Shown piece by piece: positions 6,814 through 14,250 of a DNA stretch of 15,867 bases. The stretch is from JBEKZQ01 sp049509675 (lineage in GTDB: Bacteria; Planctomycetota; Planctomycetia; Pirellulales; Thermoguttaceae): the NCBI GenBank assembly GCA_049509675.1, contig JBEKZQ010000096.1, positions 1 to 15,867 on the forward strand, in the 5' to 3' direction. The translations under genes and the position numbers were made by a program. Below the pieces are notes generated by a model. That model was not told the DNA's origin. It saw nothing but the letters and a program-made list of their open reading frames with translations, and ran no database searches. Each line of letters starts with the position of its first letter. Positions within the stretch are counted from its first letter, which is position 1.

Positions 6814-8226
6814 ATGACTTACATGCAAGGCAATCGACCATCGCGATACGGAGTCAGACGTTGGTTGGCCGCGTGGCCTCCGCTGGCAGGGCTCTTGATT
6901 TGCGTTTCGTTCTGCGGATGTGCGGCGATCACCAACCCGATTGCCGATGGCGTTCCCGTACGCATTCTTCCCGACGACTTGCTGGCCGAGTCGAAGAAAG
7001 ATCTCCAGCCCCTTCCCCTGTCGCTGCTTCGGCAGCCACCCCCGGCTGCCTACAAGCTGGCGTCGGGCGACATCCTTGGGGTTTACATCGAGGGAGTTTT
7101 GGGCCAGGCCGACACCCCGCCCCCGGTCAATATCGCCGAGGGGACCGACATGCCGCCCTCCTTCGGTTTTCCCATACCGGTCCGGCAAGATGGAACGGTG
7201 CCCGTGCCGCTGGTGGCTCCGGTTCCGGTCGAGGGGCTGACGGTGCCGGAGGCCGAGAAGGCGATCGCCAATGCCTATGGCGACAAGAAGATCCTCCGGC
7301 CGGAAGATCGGCGGATCCTGGTGACCCTCATGCGGCCGCGGCACACCCGGGTGTTGGTGCTCCGCGAGGATTCGAAAGAGCGGACGCTGACGGTCGGCAG
7401 CCGCTCTCTGCGGGGATTCCCTTCCACCGAGAGTGTCATCGGCGGCGTGCAGGCGGGAACCGGCGCTGTCGTCGAGCTGGCCGCCTACGAGAACGACGTC
7501 CTTCATGCCCTGGCAGAAACCGGAGGATTGCCGGGCTTGGACGCCATCAACGAAGTCTTCATTTATCGAGGTTATTGGGACGGAAAAGCCGATCTCAAGG
7601 CGTCGGGCGCCGCTTTGCCTAAAGGAATCGACCCGGCAAATGCGGCGGCAAGTGCCGCCGCAAATGCCGCGGAATCGGCCGGCACCGCCCAGAAAACCAT
7701 TTCCATTCCGCTCCGCGTGCGACCGGGCCAGCGGCCGCCGTTCACCCCCCAGGACATCGTGCTACAGGCGGGCGATATTGTTGTCGTCCGCGTCTTGGAA
7801 CCGACATTCTTTTACACCGGCGGCCTGTTGCCCGCCCGCCAGGTGCCGATCCCTCGTGACACCGACCTGACGGTCGTGGAAGCCATCTTGAAGGTCGACG
7901 GTTCCATTCTCGGCGGCGGCACCAGCCCCGACAACTTGAACGGAACTCTTGTGCCGCCGGGGCTGGGCATTTCTTCGCCGAGCCTCTTGGCCGTTCTCCG
8001 CAAGACGCCCAATCATGGCCAAGTGACGATTCGCGTCGATTTGAATCGGGCCGTGGCCGATCCCCGCGAGAACATTCTCGTTCAGGCGGGCGACGTGCTG
8101 ATCCTGCAAGAGACGCCCGGCGAAGCCATCGCCAGGTACTTCAGTCAGGTCTTCAACATCCAGATCGTCAGCAAGATCATCGACACCAGCTCCACCCAAG
8201 GCACGGCCAACGTAAAGGTGCCGTAG
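6814..8226 (+). CDS. Wza-like polysaccharide biosynthesis/export lipoprotein
   Basis: 470 aa, an outer-envelope polysaccharide export (OPX) protein. It starts with a basic segment and hydrophobic stretch ending in FCGC, a near-lipobox with C36 as the likely lipidation site. The Poly_export domain begins at Y80 (YKLASGDILGVYIEG) and includes the VRQDGTVPVPLV strand and GLTVPEAEKAI helix. SLBB-type ligand-binding repeats follow: LHALAETGGLPG near 230, a second in TDLTVVEAILKVDG near 350, and AGDVLILQETP near 425 closing the fold. Residues about 270-292 are an Ala-rich insertion between SLBB repeats. No Wzc/BY-kinase or glycosyltransferase is in the window. There is no strong Shine-Dalgarno before ATG 6814, and ATG 6823 is an alternative. 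The family call is firm; the exported polymer is unknown. Confidence 0.88.
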   Translation: MTYMQGNRPSRYGVRRWLAAWPPLAGLLICVSFCGCAAITNPIADGVPVRILPDDLLAESKKDLQPLPLSLLRQPPPAAYKLASGDILGVYIEGVLGQADTPPPVNIAEGTDMPPSFGFPIPVRQDGTVPVPLVAPVPVEGLTVPEAEKAIANAYGDKKILRPEDRRILVTLMRPRHTRVLVLREDSKERTLTVGSRSLRGFPSTESVIGGVQAGTGAVVELAAYENDVLHALAETGGLPGLDAINEVFIYRGYWDGKADLKASGAALPKGIDPANAAASAAANAAESAGTAQKTISIPLRVRPGQRPPFTPQDIVLQAGDIVVVRVLEPTFFYTGGLLPARQVPIPRDTDLTVVEAILKVDGSILGGGTSPDNLNGTLVPPGLGISSPSLLAVLRKTPNHGQVTIRVDLNRAVADPRENILVQAGDVLILQETPGEAIARYFSQVFNIQIVSKIIDTSSTQGTANVKVP

Positions 8227-8245
8227 ACCAGATTATTCATGAATT

Positions 8246-8320
8246 GTAGGGTGGCGTCGAGCAAACCGTGGTTCTCCCTGGGTCATCGGTCGCTTGCCGC
8301 CCTACTCTCGACTCTAGACT
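8246..8320. repeat. Imperfect inverted repeat with heptamer tail
   Basis: GTAGGGTGGC (8246-8255) pairs with GCCGCCCTAC (8296-8305) with one mismatch. The second arm runs into CTCTCGA/CTCTAGA (8305-8318), the same period-7 family as at 2408-2435. It lies in the 212-base gap between the export gene and the convergent esterase; there is no T-run. The rest of that gap (to 8438) shows no gene. Confidence 0.6.
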
Positions 8321-8438
8321 GCCGGCGCGCTCGGTCACTGCGTCGTCAGAAGCGGGAAGGCAAGTCAGGGTGAAGCCATGCGCGACGATATTGAATGGGA
8401 AAATTCTGATAGTGCGGGGCGCCGGCCTGCCGCAGCCT

Positions 8439-9803
8439 TCACTCGCCCGTGCCGCCTTGCCAGTTGCTGGTCTTAAACGGCGAGGCCGGCAGGCCCTCTT
8501 TGTTGACCAGGTTCGGATTTGCCACGTTCCGCCAGCCGAAACGGGCCTGGCTGGGCGAAGCGACTTCCTTGGCCTGGACGACGACCGTTGCGCCGTCGAT
8601 CGTGGCCTCGGCGGGAGCGAACTTGCCGTCCGCACCGGCGATCTCGAACTCGCAAAGCGGCTTGCCGTCGCGCGACTTCAGCCCGCCGCCCACCTGAGCG
8701 AAGGCAAGTCGGATCTTGTTCCCCTCGACCTCCATCGACTTGTACAGCGGCCCCGAGTAGACGAGATCCCCCTTGCCGTATTCCTTCGCCAGCGCCCAGA
8801 GGGCCAACCGATTGCCCACGTCGAACTTGTTGCGGGGATGGATGTCAGCGAGGTTGTGGACGATGTCGGTTGTGACTGCCATGCCGGTGCCGGGGATCTT
8901 CAGACTGGCAACCTGGGCTTCCCAAAGCGGCGGCAGGCTGCCGGGCCCGTAGCCCGAGAAAGGCGCCAGTTGCACGAAATAGAAGGGGAAGTCGTAGCCC
9001 CACACCTTGCGCCAACCCTCGATCAGGGCCTTCATCTTGTCGTAGTATTTCAGGCCGTTGCCGACGTTCGCTTCACCCTGATACCAGATCGCGCCGCGGA
9101 TGCCCAGTGGCTTCAGCGGGGCGATCATGCCGTTGTACATCCCGCCCCCGCTGTTTCCGGAGACCGTCCAGGGCTCGATGGGCGATCCGCCCCAAGAGCT
9201 GTCAATCAGCCCGACCGGCACGTCCAATTCCTTGTGCAGCCGCTGACCAAAGTAAAACAGCGCGGCCGAGAAGCCGCCCCAGCCGCCTGCGGCAACGGTC
9301 TTGGGGCTGCACTCCACCCAATCGGCTTTCACGTCTTTCGCCGGCTGGCCGGTCTGCACCTTCGGCACCAGCAGCAGGCGGATCTTCGGGTAGTTCGCGG
9401 CCGGGATCTCCTCCTTGGCCTTGTCGCACGCCGAGATCCCCATCTCCATGTTCGACTGGCCGGAGCCGATCCAAACGTCGCCGATCAGGATGTCGTCCAG
9501 CTCGATCTTGTTCTTTCCGCTGATGCTCATGCTGTGGGCCTTGCCATCGGCCTTCACGGCCGGGAACACGACCTTCCAGTTGCCCTGGGCGTCGGCCTCG
9601 GCGGTAGCCGTCGCGTCGTCCAGTCGCACGGTCACTTCTTCGCCCGGATCGGCCCAGCCCCAGATCGGCAGCGCCCGGTCACGTTGCAACACCATGTGGC
9701 TGCTGATGACCTTGGGCAGCTTCACGTCGGCCCGGGCCTGGGGCACGCTCGACAGGACGAGCAGGGATACGGCAACGATGTACGACGACAGGCACTTCTT
9801 CAT
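8439..9803 (-). CDS. Secreted sialate O-acetylesterase-like SGNH hydrolase
   Basis: 454 aa. Carbohydrate esterase of the sialate O-acetylesterase (SASA) type, which removes O-acetyl groups from sugars. The longest ORF begins at 9878, but ATG 9803 is preferred: it follows AGAGG and opens a clean signal peptide (MKKCLSSYIVAVSLLVLSS, cleavage near ARA), whereas the upstream 25 residues are hydrophilic and Pro/Arg-rich. After an N-terminal beta domain (LPKVISSHMVLQRD ... PIWGWADPGEEV) comes the SGNH core: GSGQSNMEM with nucleophile S117, IDSSWGGSPIEPW, AIWYQGEAN, and D320-I-H322 as the acid/base pair. A second beta domain ends the protein. It converges on the Wza-like gene. Since bacterial members act on acetylated plant or host glycans, the real substrate could be an acetylated heteropolysaccharide rather than sialic acid. 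Confidence 0.9.
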   Translation of the reverse strand: MKKCLSSYIVAVSLLVLSSVPQARADVKLPKVISSHMVLQRDRALPIWGWADPGEEVTVRLDDATATAEADAQGNWKVVFPAVKADGKAHSMSISGKNKIELDDILIGDVWIGSGQSNMEMGISACDKAKEEIPAANYPKIRLLLVPKVQTGQPAKDVKADWVECSPKTVAAGGWGGFSAALFYFGQRLHKELDVPVGLIDSSWGGSPIEPWTVSGNSGGGMYNGMIAPLKPLGIRGAIWYQGEANVGNGLKYYDKMKALIEGWRKVWGYDFPFYFVQLAPFSGYGPGSLPPLWEAQVASLKIPGTGMAVTTDIVHNLADIHPRNKFDVGNRLALWALAKEYGKGDLVYSGPLYKSMEVEGNKIRLAFAQVGGGLKSRDGKPLCEFEIAGADGKFAPAEATIDGATVVVQAKEVASPSQARFGWRNVANPNLVNKEGLPASPFKTSNWQGGTGE

Positions 9804-10078
9804 GGCAGACCTCTGGGGTTGGTTGGGTGTTGTCCGGGGGCGGGATTGTGGCCGAGTCATACTGTGAACGGTTTGCAACGATACAATCCGTTCCCTGTTG
9901 TTGCGGTTGGGATCATTTCAAACCGCGCAAAGTATGAGTTTCCCGTCATCCGCCGGAGCGGGTCAAGGGATGGCCGCTGGGTATGTCGGTTCCATTGTGG
10001 CCTCGCCCCCGGGCCGTGTCAACTACCGCTGCTCCCGCCGATTTCGCCGGCTGGCTGGCTAGGGCCCCTGGTTGTTCG

Positions 10079-10084
10079 TATAAT
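10079..10084 (+). promoter_or_regulatory. Candidate -10 box for the TPR-exbB genes
   Basis: A perfect TATAAT in GC-rich DNA, with predicted start near 10091 and a leader of about 180 bases through the repeat block. The hexamer 17 bases upstream (TGGCTA) matches a -35 at only three of six positions and there is no extended -10, so the call is tentative. Confidence 0.4.
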
Positions 10085-10109
10085 GGCGCCGAGGTGCCAA
10101 GCTAACATT

Positions 10110-10169
10110 TAAGGAGCCGTAAGAGAAAAGGTTGATCAATCATCGTGGGACGGATTGCCAATTCGTCCC
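10110..10169. repeat. Left copy of 60-bp inverted repeat
   Basis: Aligned with the reverse complement of 14180-14240, it is identical at 53 of 61 columns (seven substitutions, one gap). Shared blocks are GAGCCGTA, GTTGATCAATCAT and the palindrome arms GGACGGATTG/CAATT-CGTCCC. It lies between the TATAAT box and the TPR gene. The two copies are in opposite orientation about 4.1 kb apart. Confidence 0.85.
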
Positions 10170-10243
10170 GCAAGACACCGACGGAGTAGGACGGATTGCC
10201 AATCCGTCCCGCAAAAGACCGACGGATTGCCAATCCGTCCTAC
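10147..10243. repeat. Three tandem GGACGGATTG palindromes
   Basis: Near-perfect dyads with arms GGACGGATTG and CAATCCGTCC are found at 10147-10169, 10189-10209 and 10221-10240, with unequal spacing (about 42 then 32 bases). The third is shortened by one base at its left end. They resemble REP/BIME units and could form three hairpins in the 5' leader. Read as protein they give DCQSVP-, IANPS- and PIRP-like peptides, which explains spurious ORFs here. Confidence 0.85.
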
Positions 10244-10268
10244 GGGCAACTTGGAAGCGAGGAACGCC

Positions 10269-13142
10269 ATGCAACCTTCCCGCGATACAGTCCGGCATCG
10301 GGTGGTGTGGATGCTTTGCTTTGCCGGCCTGCTGATCGGCGGCAGCGGAGCGGCCGTTGCGGACGAGTTGGCCGCTCAGGCGGCGGTCCGCGATTTCAAC
10401 GCTGCCGCGGCACTGCAAAATGTCGGCCTCTACGACCGGGCCGCGGAGAAGTGGACCGTCTTCCTCGCCCAGTATGCGGGCGACGTGCGGCTGGACCGCG
10501 CCCACTATTATCTCGGCATTTGCCAGCTTCATGCCAAGAAATACGCGGAGGCGATCAACACCTTCCAGACGCTGCTGGCCAAGTACCCGGCATTTTCCAA
10601 CGCCGAAGGCGCGCACTACAACCTGGCCATGGCGCGCTACCAGGCGGCCGCAGACTCGAAGCGGCGCGAGGACTTCCAAGCGGCCGCCGAGGCGCTGCGC
10701 ACGCTGGCCGCCAAGTATCCCCAGGGCAAGTACGCGGCGGCCGCGCTCTATTATCGCGGCGAATCGCTGTCGGCCGCGGGCGATGCACGCCAAGCCATCG
10801 AAGCGTACCAGAAGGTCGTCAACGACTTCCCCGCCAGTTCCATCGCGGCCGACGCCTACTACGCCTTGGGCACCAGCCAGCAGGAGCAGGGCCGCGACGC
10901 CGACGCCGTCGTCACCTTTCAGAAATTCCTCGACACGCCGGCGCTGGCGGGCCACGACTTTGCCGCGGAAGTGCGGCTGCGGCTGGCGCTGTCGCTGCTG
11001 AAACAGAAGAAGTATGCGGAGGCGGAACCGCACTTTGCCGCCGTGGCGGCGATCGCCGCCTTCCCCCACGCCGACCTCGCCATGCTCCGCCAGGGCGAAT
11101 GCCGGCTCCAGGCCGGCAAGCCCGCCGAGGCCGCCGCGCTGTTGGCCGAGTTGCCCAAGAAGTTCCCCAACAGCGCCTACCGCTCGGCGGCGCAACTGGC
11201 GGCCGGCAAGGGCTACTTCGCCGCCGGCAAGCTCAGCGACGCCCAGCAACTGCTCGATGCGCTGGCCAAGGGACACGACCGCGAATCGGCCGAGGCGGCC
11301 GGTTGGTTGGCCCGGGCGCTGGTCAAGGCGGGCCGGCCTCAGGAGGCCCTGGCAGCTATCGAACACGCATTGGCCAGCGGTCCGTCGGCCGAGACTGCGT
11401 CCTACCTCGAGTTGGCGCGTGCCGAAGCGCTCTGGGATATTCCGGATCGCCGTAGGGAAGCGGCGCTGTTCTTCGAGAAATTTGCCGCCGCCCATCCGGA
11501 CCATCCGTCGGCGGCGCAGTCGCTTTTCCTGGCGGCGTCGGCGGCCCTGGAGAACAAGGATTATGCGGCGGCGCGAAGATGCGCCGAGACCCTGCTGGGC
11601 AATTCTCGGCTCTCCCAGCCGCAATGGATGCCCGGCATGTTGCTGATTGCCGCCGAGAGCCATCTCGCCCCCGCGGGCGGAGATCCGCTCAAGGCCGAAA
11701 CGTGCTACCGCCAGTTGATCGATCGGTTTCCCAAGAGCAGCGAGGCGGCCCAGGCCTATTACAAGCTGGGTGAGATCGCGCTCGGGCAGAAGAAGTATGA
11801 CGACGCGATTGTTCACTACAAGCAGTGCCTGCAACAATTCCCGCAAGGCGATTTCGCCGCCCGATCGCAGTATGGGCTGGCGGCGGCCAGCTTCGCCAAA
11901 GGCGACCAGCCGGGCGCACTGCTGGCCCTGGAGAAACTCCTGACGGCCAGTCCGGCGGCGGCGCTGGCGGCGCGGGCCCGCTACCTGCGCGGGCTGGTGC
12001 TGCAACGTCAAAGCCAGCTCGAGTCGGCGGCCAAGGAGTTCGAGGCCTTCTTGAACGGCAATCCGTCGCCGGAAGAGGCGGCCGAGGCCCGCTATGCCCT
12101 GGCCCTGTGCCGCATCGCCCTGAAGCAGTTCGACCAGGCCACGGCGACGCTCTCCGCCCTGCTGCAACAAAAGGCCGATTATGCGCAGGCGGATTGGGCC
12201 TATTACGAGTTGGCGCAGGCCCTGCTGCGCGAGGACCGCACGGACGCGGCGGCCGCCGCGCTGCGGACCTTGACGGAGAAACTGCCTCGCAGTTCGCTGG
12301 CGGCGGAAGGCTGGTTCCAAGTGGGCCGGCGCTATGAAGCAGCGGCCGATCGGGCCGCGACCGCCGAGCAGAGAACCGCCGCAGCGGCCCATGCGGCCGA
12401 GGCCTACGGGGCCGGCTTGGCCAAGACTCCGCCGGCCGATCTCCAGGAGAAGCTCCGCTACAAACTGGCCGACATGCAGTTCCGCCTGAAACAGTTCGAG
12501 CAGGCCGCAGCCACGTTGCAGGCGCAACTCCGCGAGCAGCCGGGAGGCAGCCTCGCCGGTCCGGCCCGGTTCTTGGCCGCCGAGTGCCTCTTCCGCCAGG
12601 ACAAGTTCGCCGAGGCGCTGCCGCTGTTCGTTCGGGTCGTGGACGACAAGGTCGAGAAATATCATGCTTTGGCGCTGTATCGGGCCGGCACCTGCGCGGC
12701 CAACGAGAAGAAATGGCCGGAAAGCCAAAAATTCTTCGACACGCTCACGCGCGAGTTCCCCGCCTTCGAGCAATTCCACGACGCCCGCTACGGCCTGGCC
12801 CTGGCCCTGCAAAACCAGGGGCGATTGGGCGACGCCCGCACCATCGACGAGCAGGTGGCCAAGGCGACCGACACGGAAACCGCCGCCAAGGCCCGCTTCA
12901 TGCTCGGCGAAATCGCCTTCGCCGAGCGCAAGTACGAAGATGCCATCGAGCAATTCGTGATGGTCACTTCGGGCTATAGCTACAAACATTGGCAGGCGCT
13001 GGCGCAATTCGAGATTGGCCGCTGCTTCCTCTCGCTGGGCAAACGCCAGCAAGCCATCGACGCCTTTCAAACCGTCGTGAACAAGTACCCCGACCATGCC
13101 AAGGCCGCCGACGCGGCGCGGATGTTGGCGGAATTGAAATGA
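10269..13142 (+). CDS. Secreted large tetratricopeptide-repeat protein
   Basis: 957 aa from ATG 10269. That start follows GAGGA with good spacing and opens a signal peptide (residues 1-31, cleavage after AAVA). A frame extension to 10155 exists, but it only translates the palindromic repeats. After the signal peptide almost the whole protein is TPR-like helix pairs of 33-37 residues, roughly twenty, with typical cores such as YYLGICQLHAKKYAEAINTF, YYALGTSQQEQGRDADAV, YYKLGEIALGQKKYDDAI and FEIGRCFLSLGKRQQAIDAF; aromatic YP/FP turns mark repeat ends. It resembles the periplasmic BamD/YbgF(CpoB)-type TPR scaffolds but is far longer. It ends 57 bases before exbB and is probably in one operon. 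I infer an extracytoplasmic scaffold for the ExbB/ExbD complex; no enzymatic domain is visible. Confidence 0.9.
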   Translation: MQPSRDTVRHRVVWMLCFAGLLIGGSGAAVADELAAQAAVRDFNAAAALQNVGLYDRAAEKWTVFLAQYAGDVRLDRAHYYLGICQLHAKKYAEAINTFQTLLAKYPAFSNAEGAHYNLAMARYQAAADSKRREDFQAAAEALRTLAAKYPQGKYAAAALYYRGESLSAAGDARQAIEAYQKVVNDFPASSIAADAYYALGTSQQEQGRDADAVVTFQKFLDTPALAGHDFAAEVRLRLALSLLKQKKYAEAEPHFAAVAAIAAFPHADLAMLRQGECRLQAGKPAEAAALLAELPKKFPNSAYRSAAQLAAGKGYFAAGKLSDAQQLLDALAKGHDRESAEAAGWLARALVKAGRPQEALAAIEHALASGPSAETASYLELARAEALWDIPDRRREAALFFEKFAAAHPDHPSAAQSLFLAASAALENKDYAAARRCAETLLGNSRLSQPQWMPGMLLIAAESHLAPAGGDPLKAETCYRQLIDRFPKSSEAAQAYYKLGEIALGQKKYDDAIVHYKQCLQQFPQGDFAARSQYGLAAASFAKGDQPGALLALEKLLTASPAAALAARARYLRGLVLQRQSQLESAAKEFEAFLNGNPSPEEAAEARYALALCRIALKQFDQATATLSALLQQKADYAQADWAYYELAQALLREDRTDAAAAALRTLTEKLPRSSLAAEGWFQVGRRYEAAADRAATAEQRTAAAAHAAEAYGAGLAKTPPADLQEKLRYKLADMQFRLKQFEQAAATLQAQLREQPGGSLAGPARFLAAECLFRQDKFAEALPLFVRVVDDKVEKYHALALYRAGTCAANEKKWPESQKFFDTLTREFPAFEQFHDARYGLALALQNQGRLGDARTIDEQVAKATDTETAAKARFMLGEIAFAERKYEDAIEQFVMVTSGYSYKHWQALAQFEIGRCFLSLGKRQQAIDAFQTVVNKYPDHAKAADAARMLAELK

Positions 13143-13189
13143 TTGCACGCGCCGGCTCGCTCGGCTTCAGCCGTGGGCGGCGTGCGAAA

Positions 13190-13196
13190 GGAGGAG
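13190..13196 (+). promoter_or_regulatory. Ribosome binding site fixing the exbB start
   Basis: GGAGGAG, five to six bases before GTG 13200, is the strongest Shine-Dalgarno in the window. It rules out the longer frame from TTG 13143, whose extra 19 residues precede the signal-like segment. GTG 13206 is a weaker alternative. Confidence 0.75.
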
Positions 13197-13199
13197 AAT

Positions 13200-14096
13200 G
13201 TGAACGTGATCTGTAGCAATCGACGGCCGCTTTTTTACGCCGCGACCCTGCTGGCGCTGGCCTGTTGGGGGCTGGCCAGTGCTGCGGTGCCGGCCGAGCC
13301 GGAGACGGCCAAAGCCAAGGCCGCCGAAGCGGCGCCGCCGCAGGCGCCGGCCGCCCCGGCCGCGAAACACGATGCCTTGGGCAACACCGAGCAAGTGATC
13401 TCTATCGGGCGCGTGCTGTTCGAGAAAACTAACTGGCTGGGGTGGATGTTCTATGCGGCCGAGAGCTCCTTGTCGATCATGGCGATGACTGTCGTGCTGG
13501 AACGGTTGGTCAACTTGCGGCGGCGGAAACTCATGCCCGGCCGCTTCGTCCGCCGCCTGCGCGACCTGATCGCCCGGCGCGAAGATTCGCTGGAGCACCT
13601 CCGCACGCTGTGCGAGAGTTCCGAGACGCCCATCGGCAACGTGCTGAGGGCCGGCGTCATTCGGGCGGGCCGGCCGCTGCCCGAAGTGGAAAAGGCCATG
13701 GAAGACGCCGCCCTGCGCGAGGCCGGCGCGCAGCGCAGCCGCAACCGCATGCTGGGGGTCATCGCCACCGTAGCCCCCATGGTCGGACTGCTGGGGACCG
13801 TGGTCGGCATGATCCTGGCCTTCCGCGTCACCAGCCAGGCCGGCACGGGAAAAGCCGAACTTCTGGCCGAGGGGATCTATTTGGCCTTGCTGCGGACCGC
13901 TTTCGGACTGTTGATCGCCGTGCCCTCGCTGATGTGTGCGCATTGGTTCAACACCCGGGTCGATCGCTACCTGCGGGAGATGATCGACTTGTTGGAAGAG
14001 ACGATTCCCACCTTCGCCGGCATGGAAAGGTCGGCCGAATCCAATGGCGAACCGCTCCGCGCCGTGGAACCGCCGGGGCGAATGAAAAGAGTTTGA
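13200..14096 (+). CDS. exbB: MotA/TolQ/ExbB proton-channel family protein with N-terminal extension
   Basis: 298 aa inner-membrane component of a proton-motive-force-driven motor of the ExbBD/TolQR type. It starts at GTG 13200 (see ribosome site). Residues 1-28 are a signal peptide or extra TM segment (ending ASA), followed by a Pro/Ala/Lys linker (about 30-58). The three family TM helices follow: about 78-100 (WLGWMFYAAESSLSIMAM), 184-209 (MLGVIATVAPMVGLLGTVVG, the signature segment) and 225-252 (YLALLRTAFGLLIAVPSL). The cytoplasmic loop between TM1 and TM2 is basic and helical, as in ExbB. The N-terminal extension recalls long ExbB-like proteins such as TtpC of Vibrio TonB2 systems. Its partner exbD lies 154 bases away beyond a block of repeats, an unusual gap for this pair. 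Confidence 0.9.
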   Translation: MNVICSNRRPLFYAATLLALACWGLASAAVPAEPETAKAKAAEAAPPQAPAAPAAKHDALGNTEQVISIGRVLFEKTNWLGWMFYAAESSLSIMAMTVVLERLVNLRRRKLMPGRFVRRLRDLIARREDSLEHLRTLCESSETPIGNVLRAGVIRAGRPLPEVEKAMEDAALREAGAQRSRNRMLGVIATVAPMVGLLGTVVGMILAFRVTSQAGTGKAELLAEGIYLALLRTAFGLLIAVPSLMCAHWFNTRVDRYLREMIDLLEETIPTFAGMERSAESNGEPLRAVEPPGRMKRV

Positions 14097-14100
14097 AGTT

Positions 14101-14127
14101 TTCAGTGTTCAGTGTTCAGTTCTCAGC
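14101..14127. repeat. TTCAGTG heptamer tandem repeat
   Basis: TTCAGTG, TTCAGTG, TTCAGTT and a degenerate CTCAGCA follow each other with exact period 7, starting four bases after the exbB stop. Period and position resemble the GAGAGTC/CTCTCGA tracts at 2341-2435. Confidence 0.7.
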
Positions 14128-14136
14128 AGCGTGGAT

Positions 14137-14171
14137 CCCCTCTCTCTCCGGGAGAGGGTTAGGGTGAGGGG
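14137..14171. repeat. CCCTCTC/GGGAGAGGGTTAGGGTGAGGGG repeat unit
   Basis: A hairpin-forming unit related to 4489-4513, here followed by TTAGGGTGAGGGG. I recall the CCCTCACCCTAACCCTC-type sequence as a common dispersed intergenic repeat in bacteria. It is the second of three repeat families packed between exbB and exbD. Confidence 0.7.
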
Positions 14172-14179
14172 AAGTGAGT

Positions 14180-14240
14180 GGGACGGAATTGCCAATCCGT
14201 CCTACAATGATTGATCAACTTATTCTCGTACGGCTCGTTA
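14180..14240. repeat. Right copy of 60-bp inverted repeat
   Basis: The opposite-orientation partner of 10110-10169, carrying a single GGACGGATTG-type palindrome (14180-14202), then ATGATTGATCAAC and TACGGCTCGTTA. Its outer edge abuts the exbD Shine-Dalgarno (TAGGAG at 14239-14244), so this element now forms the exbD leader. Confidence 0.85.
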
Positions 14241-14250
14241 GGAGACTGCC

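Larger units (their letters stand above)
9804..10268. other. 465-base non-coding gap between divergent genes
   Basis: This gap separates the minus-strand esterase from the plus-strand TPR gene. From 9804 to about 10070 I see no gene, repeat or clear promoter. From 10079 it holds a TATAAT box, then the left copy of the 60-bp repeat and three GGACGGATTG palindromes up to the TPR ribosome site. Long frames crossing it on both strands are shadows: the plus-strand one is antisense to the esterase and the minus-strand one antisense to the TPR gene. Confidence 0.6.

Noticed and set aside
8268..10112. A 614-codon plus-strand ORF
   Set aside because: Antisense to the esterase with its intact SGNH motifs; the translation is His/Arg/Gly-rich and unlike any family.
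10111..10131. A short leader ORF after AAGGAG at 10111
   Set aside because: No ATG or GTG at a workable distance; the AAGGAG is part of the repeat shared with the right copy.
10147..10243. A small CRISPR array
   Set aside because: Repeat units are short full palindromes with unequal spacing, a solo copy exists at 14180, and no cas gene is present.
10155..10268. N-terminal extension of the TPR protein from TTG 10155
   Set aside because: The added 38 residues are the translation of the GGACGGATTG repeats, and the signal peptide and ribosome site are at 10269.
10140..13148. A 1002-codon minus-strand ORF covering the whole TPR gene
   Set aside because: It is fully antisense to a protein with a clear signal peptide, ribosome site and regular TPR pattern. 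Its translation is Arg/Gly/Leu-rich with no domain pattern, and its C-terminus is translated palindromic repeats. High GC makes such shadow frames common.
10110..14240. A composite transposon carrying TPR-exbB
   Set aside because: No transposase inside, the copies are only about 87% identical, no target duplication was recognised, and codon use of the enclosed genes looks like the neighbours. Retained only as a bracketed-repeat observation.
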